A stretch of DNA of 64,000 nt from Campylobacter gastrosuis (GCF_030249845.1 NZ_JANURM010000001.1:321312-385311), one strand, 5' to 3'; numbered from the stretch's first letter, positions 41,724-51,068 are shown. Notes: generated by a model not told the origin, from the sequence alone. Translations and numbers: made by a program.

Positions 41724-44700
41724 ATGAAAATTTCACGTGTGGTATGTGCTACATTATTTGGCGTTTCGCTTAGTGTTAGCTCTACTTTTGGTTACTCAGT
41801 CGATGAGAAGCTTGATGAGATAAATAAAAATTTAAAAGCTTACAACGATTTTTATTTACCATTGCAAGATAAGTCGGCTGATATGGCACAAAAACTAGGC
41901 AAGATAGAAAGTGATATAAAAAATGTTACCACTAATGATTTAAATACTGGCGGTAAATATGAAGTGCTTGGCGATATGTTTAAATTTGTCTTAGATAACT
42001 ACGCAAAAACAGGGCTTAAAGTAGGTATTGGCAGTTACGATGATGAGAACCCTGACCTTTACAAAGATGACGGCAGAGATACCGGTGGCTGGACAAGTAT
42101 AGCAAAGGCACTTACATTTACTGCTGAAAATGGTAGAAATGTAAGTATAAGTTATTATGATAATATTCAGATTAAGTTTGATAACGGCGAGCAGAATATA
42201 ATTAGTTTAGGTCAAGATGGAAAGCTATATGCAAGCTCATCTTCTAGTGGCGACACAATCTTTCAAAGCGGTTTAAGTAAAAATGATTTAGCTAAAATAG
42301 CAAGTTTAGTAGAAAATAGCGTAAAAAATAGTGTAGATATGTTTAAAGTTCAAACGCTTGTTGATGGTTTGACAACGTTTATTGCGGACAAAGATGAGAG
42401 TGAGTATAAAGATAATGCGAAATTTTTAGCTATGTTTAATGAGATTAAAAAACTTGGCAACTCAGACGATGTCTTAAAATCTGTGGATCTATTTTATGAA
42501 GCAACTGCAAGAAAGTTAGAGTTGATAAAAGATAGTATCTCTAAACTAAACGAGATAAAAAATATATCAGGCGACAAGAGTGCAAAAGTAAAAGAATTTA
42601 ATGAATTTTTGGTAAAAAATAACTTCTCACTTGGAGTAGATAAACTATACTCAATAGATGGTTATGTAAATAAAGCAGCCACTGACATAAGCGATGATGA
42701 TTTAGATAAAATCTTAAATGTGCTAAAAGCAGAGCAAAAAAACTATGAAGAGGATATAAAATTCGGCAAAGACTATATGGCTTCTAATGATATGAAAGCT
42801 ATGCTTGATAAATTTTTTAACTTACAGCCACCTAGATACTCAGTAAGCCAAAAGCTTGATGAGATAGAAAAAAATTTAAAAGCTTACAATGATTTTTATC
42901 TCCGCCTACAAGACAATTCAGCCAACATAGCACAAGAGCTAGGCAAGATAAATGGCGATATAAAAAATGTAACTAGTGATGAGCTAAATACTGGCGGTAA
43001 GTATGAAGTGCTTGGCGATATGTTTAAATTTGTTTTAGATAACTACGCAAAAGCAGGGCTTGAAGGTAGCATAGGCTCATACGATGAACTTGATGACCCA
43101 ACAGACATAGAAAGTGGTGGCTGGGTAAGCATCGCAAAGGCACTTACATTTACCACAGAGGACGGCAGAAATGTAAATATAAGTTCTAGTGGCGGTCGCA
43201 TTTTCATTAAGATTGATAATAGTGAGGGCAATTTAATTGAGTTAAGCAAAGATGGAAAGTTAGTTGCAAACACTTATGGCGAAGGCAGTAATGCTCAAAC
43301 AAATACAATCTTTAAAAGCGGTCTAAGCAAAAATGATTTAGTAAAATTAGCAGGTTTGGTAGAGAGTAGCATAAAAGGTAGCGTGGATGGATTTAAAAAC
43401 CGCATACTTGATTATGGTCTTTTAGATTTGGCTGTTGAAAAAGATGAGAGTGAGTATAAAGATAATGCGAAATTTAAAGCTATACTTGAAGATATCAAAA
43501 AACTTGGCGACTCACAAGATATCCTAAACGCTCTAAAATCAAACACTCAAAGAGATAAAAAGTATTTAGAGCTGATAAAGGAGACTATCTCTAAACTAAA
43601 CGAGATAAAAAACATATCAGGTGATAAGAGTGCAAAGCTAAAAGAGCTTGATAAATTTTTGGTAGAAAATAACTTCTCATTTGGAGTACATAATAAATAC
43701 TTAATAGATGGTTATGTAAGTAAAGCAGCCACTGGCATAAGCGATGATGATTTAAATGAAATCTTAGCTGTGCTAGAAAAAGAGCAACAAAACTATGAAA
43801 CCTACGTAAAAGATAGCGACGAGGCTTTGGCTGATGAGCAAAAATATAAGAGTTTGCTTGATAAAATTCTAAGTGGCACCACTACAACAGACCCAGTAAC
43901 CCCACAAGAACAAGCAAAGGCAGAAACAGAAGCCATAAATAGTGCAAATGAGGCTGTAAGCAAGACAAACGGGATAAAAAGCGAAGTAGCAGAGGCCCAA
44001 AATAATCTAGCACAAGCAAAGCTTGATGTAATAAAAATAAACGCAGACCCAACCGCTACAACAGAGCAAAAAGAACAAGCCCTAGCCAAACAAACAGAGC
44101 TTGAAAATCTCGTAAAAGAGAAACAAACAGCACTAAATGAAGCTAAACAGGCTCAAAATAAAGCCATAGAGAAAAAAATAGAAGCTATCACAAACAACTC
44201 AGCTAACAAGCTAGAACAAACCGAAAAATCAGTCGCACTAGCATTAGCAAGTATAGTGTCAAAAGATGATGTAGCAGAGCTTTTATTAGGCGATAAAGAT
44301 AGCATAATAAGTGCCGTAAAAGACGCTGTAAATTCTGTAAAGACAGCTTCTGAGACGTTAAATAGCAAGGTAGGCACTGATATTATAAAATTCTCAGCCG
44401 ATATAGCGACAAATACACGCTTAGCAAAGCTATCAAATCCATTTAACGATGACCTAGCCCTAGCTTATGCAATCTCAAATTTAAAAGGCGAGGCATTTGC
44501 TGATGGTGGTGATAGTCTATCAAGCGTGGTAAGAGGCTATACAAATAGATTTAGCCACGATAACAGCCTTTGGGCGACACTTGTCGGCTCAAAAAGTAGC
44601 GTTAAAAACGGCGTAGATAGCAAACTATACGGCTTTAATATAGGCTATGATAAAACCTTTGATAACACAATTGTTGGCTCATACCTAACATACGCAAAAA

Positions 44701-45338
44701 CAAAGGCAAACAATAGCATAATCAACAACGAGGCCGATAATTATCAGTTTGGAGTTTATTCAAGAAGCTTTATCCAAAATAGCGAAATAGACGCGAAATT
44801 GTCATTTGGCGTCGGTAAAAATGAGCTAAAAAGGATACAAAATCAAAGCGAACAAACAGGCAAGTATGATACAAAATTCCTTGCAGCAGAGCTTACATAC
44901 GGCTACATTTTTGATTTAGGTAGTGAAATTTATGCTAAACCACTAGCTGGTGTTGCTTACACATACGCTTCAAGCAAGGCGTTTGATGAGAGTGGTACAT
45001 TTGCTATAAAGTGGGGTAAAAATACACAAAAATCTCTAAGTCTTAAAGCCGGTGTAGAGCTAAGAAAATACGTAGCTGATGGTAGTTATCTTTATATCAC
45101 ACCAGCTTACGAGCAAGAAATTTACAAAAAGAATAACGACCTTCGCTTAAATTATGTCGGTTCAGATTACGATATAATCATAGGCTCTGGCGAGAAAAAA
45201 CACGGCTATGCTGTAATTCAAACTGGTGCTGATTTTGCAATAACTCCAAATTTATCAACAAACATAAACTTTGGTGCAAAAGCAAGAAGTGGCGAGAAAT
45301 ACTACAATGGCACACTTGGACTTAGATATAAATTCTAA
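41724..45338 (+). CDS. Autotransporter with internally duplicated passenger
   Basis: A 1204-aa protein. The signal peptide ends near residue 23. Two tandem copies of a 348-residue helical unit follow (about 24-371 and 372-719; KLDEINKNLKAYNDFYLPLQ against KLDEIEKNLKAYNDFYLRLQ). Next is an Ala/Glu/Lys/Gln coiled-coil stalk (about 725-870) and a C-terminal beta-barrel of about 275 residues ending in LGLRYKF with the terminal Phe of outer-membrane proteins. This is a type V (monomeric) autotransporter, probably an adhesin or surface filament; no protease or other enzyme motif is visible. Transcription probably depends on the G10-TATAAT promoter. A terminator follows. Confidence 0.88.
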   Translation: MKISRVVCATLFGVSLSVSSTFGYSVDEKLDEINKNLKAYNDFYLPLQDKSADMAQKLGKIESDIKNVTTNDLNTGGKYEVLGDMFKFVLDNYAKTGLKVGIGSYDDENPDLYKDDGRDTGGWTSIAKALTFTAENGRNVSISYYDNIQIKFDNGEQNIISLGQDGKLYASSSSSGDTIFQSGLSKNDLAKIASLVENSVKNSVDMFKVQTLVDGLTTFIADKDESEYKDNAKFLAMFNEIKKLGNSDDVLKSVDLFYEATARKLELIKDSISKLNEIKNISGDKSAKVKEFNEFLVKNNFSLGVDKLYSIDGYVNKAATDISDDDLDKILNVLKAEQKNYEEDIKFGKDYMASNDMKAMLDKFFNLQPPRYSVSQKLDEIEKNLKAYNDFYLRLQDNSANIAQELGKINGDIKNVTSDELNTGGKYEVLGDMFKFVLDNYAKAGLEGSIGSYDELDDPTDIESGGWVSIAKALTFTTEDGRNVNISSSGGRIFIKIDNSEGNLIELSKDGKLVANTYGEGSNAQTNTIFKSGLSKNDLVKLAGLVESSIKGSVDGFKNRILDYGLLDLAVEKDESEYKDNAKFKAILEDIKKLGDSQDILNALKSNTQRDKKYLELIKETISKLNEIKNISGDKSAKLKELDKFLVENNFSFGVHNKYLIDGYVSKAATGISDDDLNEILAVLEKEQQNYETYVKDSDEALADEQKYKSLLDKILSGTTTTDPVTPQEQAKAETEAINSANEAVSKTNGIKSEVAEAQNNLAQAKLDVIKINADPTATTEQKEQALAKQTELENLVKEKQTALNEAKQAQNKAIEKKIEAITNNSANKLEQTEKSVALALASIVSKDDVAELLLGDKDSIISAVKDAVNSVKTASETLNSKVGTDIIKFSADIATNTRLAKLSNPFNDDLALAYAISNLKGEAFADGGDSLSSVVRGYTNRFSHDNSLWATLVGSKSSVKNGVDSKLYGFNIGYDKTFDNTIVGSYLTYAKTKANNSIINNEADNYQFGVYSRSFIQNSEIDAKLSFGVGKNELKRIQNQSEQTGKYDTKFLAAELTYGYIFDLGSEIYAKPLAGVAYTYASSKAFDESGTFAIKWGKNTQKSLSLKAGVELRKYVADGSYLYITPAYEQEIYKKNNDLRLNYVGSDYDIIIGSGEKKHGYAVIQTGADFAITPNLSTNINFGAKARSGEKYYNGTLGLRYKF
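41793..43880 (+). repeat. Two 1044-bp tandem repeats in the autotransporter gene
   Basis: Unit 1 starts at 41793 and unit 2 at 42837, both opening with TACTCAGT. Long identical stretches remain, such as GAGATAAAAAA..ATATCAGG around 42550-42573 and 43600-43622, and AAAGATGAGAGTGAGTATAA at 42389 and 43440. The unit encodes 348 residues and stays in frame. Confidence 0.85.
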
Positions 45339-45344
45339 CTCACT

Positions 45345-45367
45345 AAACCCCTGTAAATCAGGGGTTT
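45345..45367 (+). terminator. Terminator after the autotransporter
   Basis: AAACCCCTG-TAAAT-CAGGGGTTT followed by ATCTACTTTTTTA, just after the stop codon. A mutated copy lies in the duplicated segment at about 45543-45562. Confidence 0.8.
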
Positions 45368-45477
45368 ATCTACTTTTTTATACCACTTTTTTAATTGCTA
45401 GGTAGTTGTTTTATTAAAGCAAAAAGCTAAATTATTTTGTTATTTTTAGTCGTTTTCTGACTTTTTAGTAACTCAAA

Positions 45478-45640
45478 ACTTTGGTGTAAAAGCAAGAAGT
45501 GGCAAGAAATACTACAACGGATATAAATTCTAGCTCATTAAAACTCTGTAAATCAGGGGTTTAGCTACTTTAATTGCTAAGAAAAATTAAGTGATTTAGC
45601 TGTTTATTAAAGCAAGAAAAGTCAAAATAAATTAAAATGT
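45478..45640 (+). repeat. Decayed duplicate of the autotransporter 3' end
   Basis: 45478-45570 repeats 45268-45376: ACTTTGGTGTAAAAGCAAGA, GGCAAGAAATACTACAACGG, ATATAAATTC, then the terminator remnant and TTTAGCTACTTTAATTGCTA. A 14-base segment present in the gene is missing in the copy. Similarity continues weakly into TTTATTAAAGCAA-like sequence (45411 and 45603). The copy has no frame and no start, so it is a leftover of recombination. It fills most of the 342-bp gap. Confidence 0.8.
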
Positions 45641-45658
45641 AATTGAGCAGTTTAATAA

Positions 45659-45679
45659 ACTACGGGTTTAACCCGTAGT
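45659..45679. terminator. Terminator at the end of the SYLF gene
   Basis: ACTACGGGTT-T-AACCCGTAGT, a perfect inverted repeat immediately downstream of the minus-strand SYLF gene. Confidence 0.6.
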
Positions 45680-45680
45680 G

Positions 45681-46331
45681 TTAGAAATTTAGTATTTCGT
45701 GTAGTTTTGTGGTGTATTTGCTGTTTTTTATGCTGTTTGAGTAAAGATCTTGATAGTCATACATTCTGTCGTAGTAGTCGTTTGTGTCTTGTCTATTTAT
45801 GCTCACTCTTGCAATATCCAAACTAGCGCCCACAAAAGCACCAGCACTCTTGCCACGCTCTGAAATGTAGGCTGAAATTTCAGGTAGATTTGTAGTCGTA
45901 GCTGCACTTTCGCCTTTGTTTATGATAGCGGCTGTGGCTTTTAGACTTATCGTGTCATCTCCCTCAAAAATTTTCTTATACGCCCTAGAATTTCTAAGTA
46001 AAATCACGACATCCGTTGATGAATAACCAGCTTGAATCCCAGCACTCACGCCGTGATAATCAATAAAAAACGGCGATGACCAGCCACCATCATCGTTTTT
46101 AGCGATAAATACACCCTTGCCGTTGCTAAGTGCTAAGCCAATGCCAGATTTAACCAAATCAGGTATAACAATCACGCCTTTGACGTCTTTTAGCTTCTGG
46201 CTATCCACGTTTTGTAAAAATCCACTCATTATGTTAATGGCGTTTTTTACCATTTGATTTTGCGTAACATCGGCATTTAAAACACCAAAAAGCAGTGAAA
46301 CTGCAAAGAAAATTTTGCAAATAGATCTCAT
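45681..46331 (-). CDS. Exported SYLF (Ysc84-like) domain protein
   Basis: A 216-aa protein with signal peptide MRSICKIFFAVSLLFGVLNAD and a SYLF/Ysc84 lipid-binding domain: LKDVKGVIVIPDLVKSGIGL, GWSSPFFIDYHGVSAGIQAG, VVILLRNSRAYKKI and SERGKSAGAFVGASLDI. In other bacteria such proteins are periplasmic and bind phospholipid or actin-like partners; function here is unknown. The Asp/Tyr-rich C terminus is outside the domain. TATAAT -10 boxes at 46363-46373 on this strand. Confidence 0.9.
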   Translation of the reverse strand: MRSICKIFFAVSLLFGVLNADVTQNQMVKNAINIMSGFLQNVDSQKLKDVKGVIVIPDLVKSGIGLALSNGKGVFIAKNDDGGWSSPFFIDYHGVSAGIQAGYSSTDVVILLRNSRAYKKIFEGDDTISLKATAAIINKGESAATTTNLPEISAYISERGKSAGAFVGASLDIARVSINRQDTNDYYDRMYDYQDLYSNSIKNSKYTTKLHEILNF

Positions 46332-46465
46332 TTAAGCACCTTTTTTGTGAAATTTTTGGCTGATTATATTATAAGTTTAAATAAAAAAAGATAAATTTGT
46401 AAAATTTTTATTTAAATTTATGGCAATTATTTATAAAATGTTAGAAATTTTTGCAAGTTTGGATA

Positions 46466-47080
46466 ATGGATTTTTTACTTTACGTTGAGTATTTGGGTAT
46501 CGCTTCGGCGACTTTGAGTGGATTTTTGTTTGCGGTTAAAAAGGGCTGTGATTGGCTTGGGATATTTTTATCGGCGTTTTTGACGGCGCTTGGCGGCGGA
46601 ATTTTACGCGATATGCTTGTTGGCAGGGCAGTTTATTCATTTACACATTATATGCCACTTATTATCGTGATTTTAATGCTTTTTGTTTCAAAATTTACAA
46701 AATTACACACAAAGCGTGAAAAATTAGAGAAAAAATTCATCTTTATTTTTGCGGACGCCATTGATGTGATTTGCTTTTCTATCGTTGGTGCTATGGTCGC
46801 CATTGAGTTTGATTACAATGTCTTTGGCGTGGCGTTTTTGGCGTTTTTTAACGGCGTTGGCGGTGGAATTTTAAGAGATATTTTGCTAAATGAAGTGCCT
46901 TGGTTTTTACGCACTGGACTTTATGGGACTATTAGTTTTGGCGTTGGCGTGGCGTATTATTTTTTAAATTTACTCGGATTAAACGGCATATTTTTTACGA
47001 TGCTTTTACTTGGACTTGGGATTTTGGTGCGAATGCTTGCTTATTACAAAGGCTGGTCGTTACCAGCGTTAAAGGATTAA
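46466..47080 (+). CDS. TRIC-type (UPF0126, YadS-like) membrane protein
   Basis: A 204-aa protein of seven helices made of two UPF0126 repeats: TALGGGILRDMLVGRAV and FNGVGGGILRDILLNEVPWFL carry the paired GGG-RD motifs of prokaryotic TRIC cation channels and of putative glycine transporters. ATG 46466 gives the family start; a TTG 15 bases earlier is possible. argD follows after one base, so they are co-transcribed. Confidence 0.9.
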   Translation: MDFLLYVEYLGIASATLSGFLFAVKKGCDWLGIFLSAFLTALGGGILRDMLVGRAVYSFTHYMPLIIVILMLFVSKFTKLHTKREKLEKKFIFIFADAIDVICFSIVGAMVAIEFDYNVFGVAFLAFFNGVGGGILRDILLNEVPWFLRTGLYGTISFGVGVAYYFLNLLGLNGIFFTMLLLGLGILVRMLAYYKGWSLPALKD

Positions 47081-47081
47081 A

Positions 47082-48230
47082 ATGTTAATGGATACTTATG
47101 CTAGGTTTGATGTTGCGTTTAAAAGTGGCGTTGGGGCTACGCTTTTTGATGAAAATGGCAGGGATTATGTGGATTTTGCCTCTGGTATTGGCGTAAATTC
47201 GCTAGGCTACGCACACAAAAAAATCGTAAAAACGATAAAAAATCAGGCAAAAAACCTACTTCACACCTCAAATTTATACCGCATAAAACCGCAAGAGAAG
47301 TTAGCCAAACGCATATCAAAGCTGCTTGGCTTTAAAACTTACGCATTTTTTTGCAACTCTGGTGCAGAAGCAAACGAATGCGCTTTAAAACTAGCCAGAA
47401 AATACGGCACAACGCACTTTAAGCAAAAACGCTACGAGATAATCTCGCTTGGCAACTCATTTCACGGACGCACCCTTGCCACGCTTCGTGCGACTGGACA
47501 GGATAAATTTCATCCTGAAATTTTTGCCCCTTACATTGATGGTTTTAAATTTTTTAACACGATTGATGAGGTGATTAAAAATTTAAACGACAACACAGCG
47601 GCCGTGATTATTGAGCTAGTGCAGGGCGAGGGTGGGATAAAAGCACTTGGTAAAAACGAGGTAAAACGCCTAGCAGATGAGCTAAAAAGGCGTGAAATTT
47701 TGCTAATTACAGATGAAGTTCAGTGTGGGGTTTATAGGACTGGCGAGTTTGTAACAAGCCAAAAATACGGCATAAAACCAGATATCATAACCTTTGCAAA
47801 GGGGCTTGGCGGCGGTGTTAGCATTGGTGCTTGTGTGAGCCAAAAGAGCATTTTTACTAAGGGCGATCACGGCTCAACTTTTGGCGGTAATTTCTTAGCC
47901 ACGTCCGTAGCAAATACGACACTAAAAGAGCTAAAACGCCTTAAAAAAAGTGGCGAACTTGATAAAATTTCAAAGATTTTTAACGCAAAACTTGATGAAT
48001 TAGTGGCAAAATTCCCAAAAATTTTTGCCAAAAAACAGGGGCTTGGTATGATGCTTGGGGCTGTTTTAAATGATGATATTGATGTTTCTAAAATCGTATC
48101 AAAGTGCCTAGAAAACGGCGTTTTGGTGCTTAGGTCTGGGGCAAAGACGCTTAGGCTTTTACCGCCACTAAATATCAGCAAAAAAGAGATAAACGAGGGG
48201 TTTTTAAGGATTGAAAAAGCCTTAAATTAG
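47082..48230 (+). CDS. argD: Acetylornithine aminotransferase
   Basis: A 382-aa class III aminotransferase: FFCNSGAEANECALKLARKYG near residue 88, SFHGRTLATL, VIIELVQGEGGI, LLITDEVQCGVYRTG and the PLP lysine in ITFAKGLGGGVSIG. It converts N-acetylglutamate semialdehyde to N-acetylornithine in arginine synthesis and may also serve lysine synthesis. Length is standard. Its 3' end overlaps the convergent PAS gene by nine bases. Arginine made here could supply agmatine for aguA/aguB. Confidence 0.93.
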   Translation: MLMDTYARFDVAFKSGVGATLFDENGRDYVDFASGIGVNSLGYAHKKIVKTIKNQAKNLLHTSNLYRIKPQEKLAKRISKLLGFKTYAFFCNSGAEANECALKLARKYGTTHFKQKRYEIISLGNSFHGRTLATLRATGQDKFHPEIFAPYIDGFKFFNTIDEVIKNLNDNTAAVIIELVQGEGGIKALGKNEVKRLADELKRREILLITDEVQCGVYRTGEFVTSQKYGIKPDIITFAKGLGGGVSIGACVSQKSIFTKGDHGSTFGGNFLATSVANTTLKELKRLKKSGELDKISKIFNAKLDELVAKFPKIFAKKQGLGMMLGAVLNDDIDVSKIVSKCLENGVLVLRSGAKTLRLLPPLNISKKEINEGFLRIEKALN

Positions 48231-48722
48231 CCCTCTTTGAAGGTTAATGATTAGCTCATCGTAGCTTATGTTTTTATCCTTTAAAATTTGCTCTAATAGC
48301 CTTTTTGATGCCTCCAAACCGCCTGAATTTTCGGCGTTTAAGAGTATTTGATAGATAGGCGATATGAAATTTATCGCCTTTTTGTTTGGGCGACGTCTTA
48401 CCGAGTAGTAGCCGATGATTTTGCCGTTTTCATCAAGCGAGGCGGTTACGTTTGCAAAAACCCAGTAAAATCCGCCGTCAAATCGCCTATTTTTAACGTA
48501 GGCAAAAATTTCTTGCTTGCTTTGCACCCTTTGCCAAAGTAGCCAAAATACGACTTTTGGCATATCTTGGTGGCGGATTATGTTGTGTGGTTTGCCAAGT
48601 AGCTCGCTTTGGCTTGCGCCTACGATATTTATAAACGGCTCGTTGCAGTAGGTGATTATGCCCTTTGTGTCGGTTTTTGAGACCAAAAAATCATCGTCAT
48701 TTACAAAATACTCTTTACTCAT
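48222..48722 (-). CDS. CetB/Aer-like PAS sensor protein
   Basis: A 166-aa soluble protein with one PAS domain: VSKTDTKGIITYCNEPFINIVGASQSELLGKPHNIIRHQDMP is the Aer/CetB pattern that binds FAD, ending GYYSVRRRPNKKAI. In C. jejuni the CetA/CetB pair mediates energy taxis, with CetB carrying PAS and CetA the signalling part. No cetA-like gene is next to it. I prefer ATG 48722, which gives the length of CetB; the frame opens at 48785. Confidence 0.8.
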   Translation of the reverse strand: MSKEYFVNDDDFLVSKTDTKGIITYCNEPFINIVGASQSELLGKPHNIIRHQDMPKVVFWLLWQRVQSKQEIFAYVKNRRFDGGFYWVFANVTASLDENGKIIGYYSVRRRPNKKAINFISPIYQILLNAENSGGLEASKRLLEQILKDKNISYDELIINLQRGLI

Positions 48723-48846
48723 TTTTGCCCTGTTAAATTTTTGTTTGATTTTATCAAAAAAGTGCGGTTTTAAAATTTTACTCAAAAGTGCGATAAAATC
48801 GCAAAAAGGCGAAATTTTTAGCTATTTTGCTAAAAATGAAACAAAT

Positions 48847-49368
48847 TTATTTTATACGCTCACACGCCTCTTTTACGCCACTTTTACACGCCATTTTAAA
48901 GTAAATTTTCGCATTTGGCATATCGTTTGTGTCAAGATATAGGTTTGCTAGGTCGTAAATTGCTAGGTTGTTGCCCATTTTTTGGGCGAGTTCGTAAAAT
49001 TTTATCGCCTTTTTTATATCTTTTCTCGTGCCTAGCCCAAGCTCGTAAATCTGCCCAGCTGCCCTAAGTCCGTCTGAATTTTGATTAAAGCCTGCAAGTT
49101 TAAAGTAATAAAGTGCCATTTTGTAGTCTTTTTGCGTCCCAAGTCCGTTAAAATAGAGCCTGCCAAGCTCGTACATTGCAATTTCGTTGCCGTTTTTACT
49201 GGCTTTTTCAAAGATATCAAACGCCCTTTTATATTCGCCATTTTCTTTGGCTAAAACGCCTTTGTAAATTTCATTTACCTTTGGATTTGTTACTAAAATT
49301 TCTTTGTTAAAAAAACCACAACCAGCAAAAAAAGTGAGTAAAAGTGCAAAAAATAGAAGTTTTTTCAT
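48847..49368 (-). CDS. Sel1-like repeat lipoprotein
   Basis: A 173-aa lipoprotein (MKKLLFFALLLTFFAGC, lipidated Cys17) with three to four Sel1-like repeats: MYELGRLYFNGLGTQKDYKMALYYFKLA, AAGQIYELGLGTRKDIKKAIKFYELA and YDLANLYLDTNDMPNAKIYFKMAC. Unlike the other SLR proteins here, most repeats lack the paired cysteines. Probably a periplasmic scaffold. Single gene with ATG after AAAGGTAATTTT. Confidence 0.85.
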   Translation of the reverse strand: MKKLLFFALLLTFFAGCGFFNKEILVTNPKVNEIYKGVLAKENGEYKRAFDIFEKASKNGNEIAMYELGRLYFNGLGTQKDYKMALYYFKLAGFNQNSDGLRAAGQIYELGLGTRKDIKKAIKFYELAQKMGNNLAIYDLANLYLDTNDMPNAKIYFKMACKSGVKEACERIK

Positions 49369-49411
49369 AAAATTACCTTTAAAATTTAGGCGATTTTAGT
49401 TAAAAATTGCT

Positions 49412-49417
49412 TATAAT
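49412..49417 (+). promoter_or_regulatory. -10 box for the flavoprotein operon
   Basis: TATAAT after TTGCT, 33 bases before the ATG at 49450. Confidence 0.55.
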
Positions 49418-49449
49418 CTTAGAAATTTACAAACTTTTAAGGAGAAAAA

Positions 49450-49764
49450 ATGGACTACAACGCACTTTTAGTTCAGCTTGGCTACAACGCTGATGATACA
49501 AATTTAGCACAAATGAGGCGGATTTTAAACAACACCGACGGGCTAAATCCAAACGATGTAATCGCCCTAAATGACCGCTTAAAACCGCATCTTTGCTTTG
49601 TTGCTATGAGTAGTAGCGAAGATCGTTTAAAGATTAAAAATGTAGCCAGTGGCGAGATAAAAAATGCTGTTGATGAGATGATTTTAGGCTGGGCAAACAA
49701 GCACAAAATGGGGCTAAAAAAGGTAAATGAAACGACTTTTTACATTTTAGGAGTTGAGCGATGA
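49450..49764 (+). CDS. Conserved-looking 104-aa protein, unknown
   Basis: A small soluble protein with mixed composition; segments include MDYNALLVQLGYNADDTNLA and LKPHLCFVAMSSSEDRLKIK. No domain is recognised. AAGGAGAAAAA precedes the ATG, and its TGA overlaps the start of the RclA-like flavoprotein (ATGA), so the two are made together; it may be a partner or regulator of that enzyme. Confidence 0.8.
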   Translation: MDYNALLVQLGYNADDTNLAQMRRILNNTDGLNPNDVIALNDRLKPHLCFVAMSSSEDRLKIKNVASGEIKNAVDEMILGWANKHKMGLKKVNETTFYILGVER

Positions 49765-51068
49765 AACACTATGATATTGCTATTTTAGGATTTGGTAAGG
49801 CTGGTAAAACCCTTGCAGTTAGGGCAAATGCGTTAAATAAAAGCGTGGCAGTCGTTGAAAAATCGGCACAAATGTATGGTGGGACTTGCATAAATGTCGG
49901 TTGTATCCCGACAAAAAAGCTAATCACGCTTAGCAAAATGGCAAAATTTCACGAAAATAAAGATGAATTTTTCAAAAAGGCAGTGGGGCTAAAAAATGAG
50001 CTAATTTTGGCGTTAAGGGCTAAAAATTTTGCGATGCTTGATAGCCTAAAAAACGTTGAAGTCATCACGCAAACGGCTAGTTTCGTGGATAAAAATACCA
50101 TTTTATTAAGCCCAAGTGGCGAAAAAATCACAGCTGATAAAATCATCATAAACACCGGCTCAAAGAGCATTAAGCCAAATTTTAGCGTCAAAAGCGATAT
50201 CGTTTATCAAAGTGATGAGATTTTAGAGTTGGGGCATTTACCAAAGCACTTAGTTGTCGTTGGTGGCGGATTTATCGGACTTGAAATGGCTTCAATGTTT
50301 GCAAATTTTGGCTCAAAAGTAAGCGTTGTTTTACGCTCTGAAATTTTAAAAAACGAAGATGATGATGTGCGTGAGGTGCTTATTAAAAACCTAGAAAATC
50401 AGGGTGTGAATTTCATACAAAATGCCAAAATCAGTGAGATTAATGGCGATAAAATTTACTTTAACGATAGCTTTTTAGAAGCGGACGCATTTTTGCTTTC
50501 GCTTGGTAGGACGCCAAATATTGATGATTTAGAGCTAAAAAACGCTGGGGTTTTAGTAAATAAGCGTGGTGGCGTGGCGACAGATGAGTGTTTAAGAAGC
50601 GAAATTTCAGATATTTTTGCCGTTGGGGATGCTAGGGGCGATGAGTTTTTTACCTACATTAGTCTTGATGATTTTAGGATTGTAAATTCCTATCTTTTTG
50701 GCGATAAAACTCGCACGAAAAATAACCGAAGTCCTTATGCAAAGGTGCTTTTTACCGACACGCCGTTTGCTAAAATCGGACTAAGTGAGCGTGAGGCGGG
50801 TGAAAATGTAAAGGTGCTAAAAGTGATGATGCAAAACGTGCCAAATGCGAAAATTTTAGGCAACGACACGGGCTTTTTAAAGGCGATTTGCGATAAGGCA
50901 AGTGGCGAAATTTTGGGTGCTAGTTTTATTTGTGCTAATGCTCACGAGATTATAAACGAGATTGCCATTGCGATGAAATTTAGGGCAAAAGCTAGTGATT
51001 TGGCTGGGCAGATTTTTACTCATCCAAGCACGAGTGAGGCGTTAAACGACCTATTTAGCCAGTTTTAG
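49761..51068 (+). CDS. Pyridine nucleotide-disulfide oxidoreductase, RclA-like
   Basis: A 435-aa flavoprotein. FAD dinucleotide site AILGFGKAGKTLAVRAN at the N terminus, redox-active disulfide GGTCINVGCIPTKKL (Cys43/Cys48), NAD(P)-binding VVVGGGFIGLEMASMF near residue 170, FAD motif IFAVGDARGDEFFTY, and a C-terminal dimerisation domain ending FTHPSTSEALNDLF. The GFGKAGKT start is that of RclA, a copper-stimulated NADH oxidase that protects against hypochlorous acid in E. coli. Dihydrolipoamide dehydrogenase is less likely because the N terminus and short length fit RclA better and no 2-oxoacid dehydrogenase genes are near. Confidence 0.85.
   Translation: MKHYDIAILGFGKAGKTLAVRANALNKSVAVVEKSAQMYGGTCINVGCIPTKKLITLSKMAKFHENKDEFFKKAVGLKNELILALRAKNFAMLDSLKNVEVITQTASFVDKNTILLSPSGEKITADKIIINTGSKSIKPNFSVKSDIVYQSDEILELGHLPKHLVVVGGGFIGLEMASMFANFGSKVSVVLRSEILKNEDDDVREVLIKNLENQGVNFIQNAKISEINGDKIYFNDSFLEADAFLLSLGRTPNIDDLELKNAGVLVNKRGGVATDECLRSEISDIFAVGDARGDEFFTYISLDDFRIVNSYLFGDKTRTKNNRSPYAKVLFTDTPFAKIGLSEREAGENVKVLKVMMQNVPNAKILGNDTGFLKAICDKASGEILGASFICANAHEIINEIAIAMKFRAKASDLAGQIFTHPSTSEALNDLFSQF

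Noticed and set aside
41724..45338. Trimeric autotransporter adhesin
   Set aside because: The C-terminal barrel is about 275 residues, as in monomeric autotransporters; trimeric ones have a short four-strand anchor and YadA-type head and neck motifs, which are absent.
49761..51068. Dihydrolipoamide dehydrogenase or mercuric reductase
   Set aside because: No 2-oxoacid dehydrogenase genes nearby, no C-terminal vicinal Cys pair of MerA, and the N terminus GFGKAGKT is of the RclA type.
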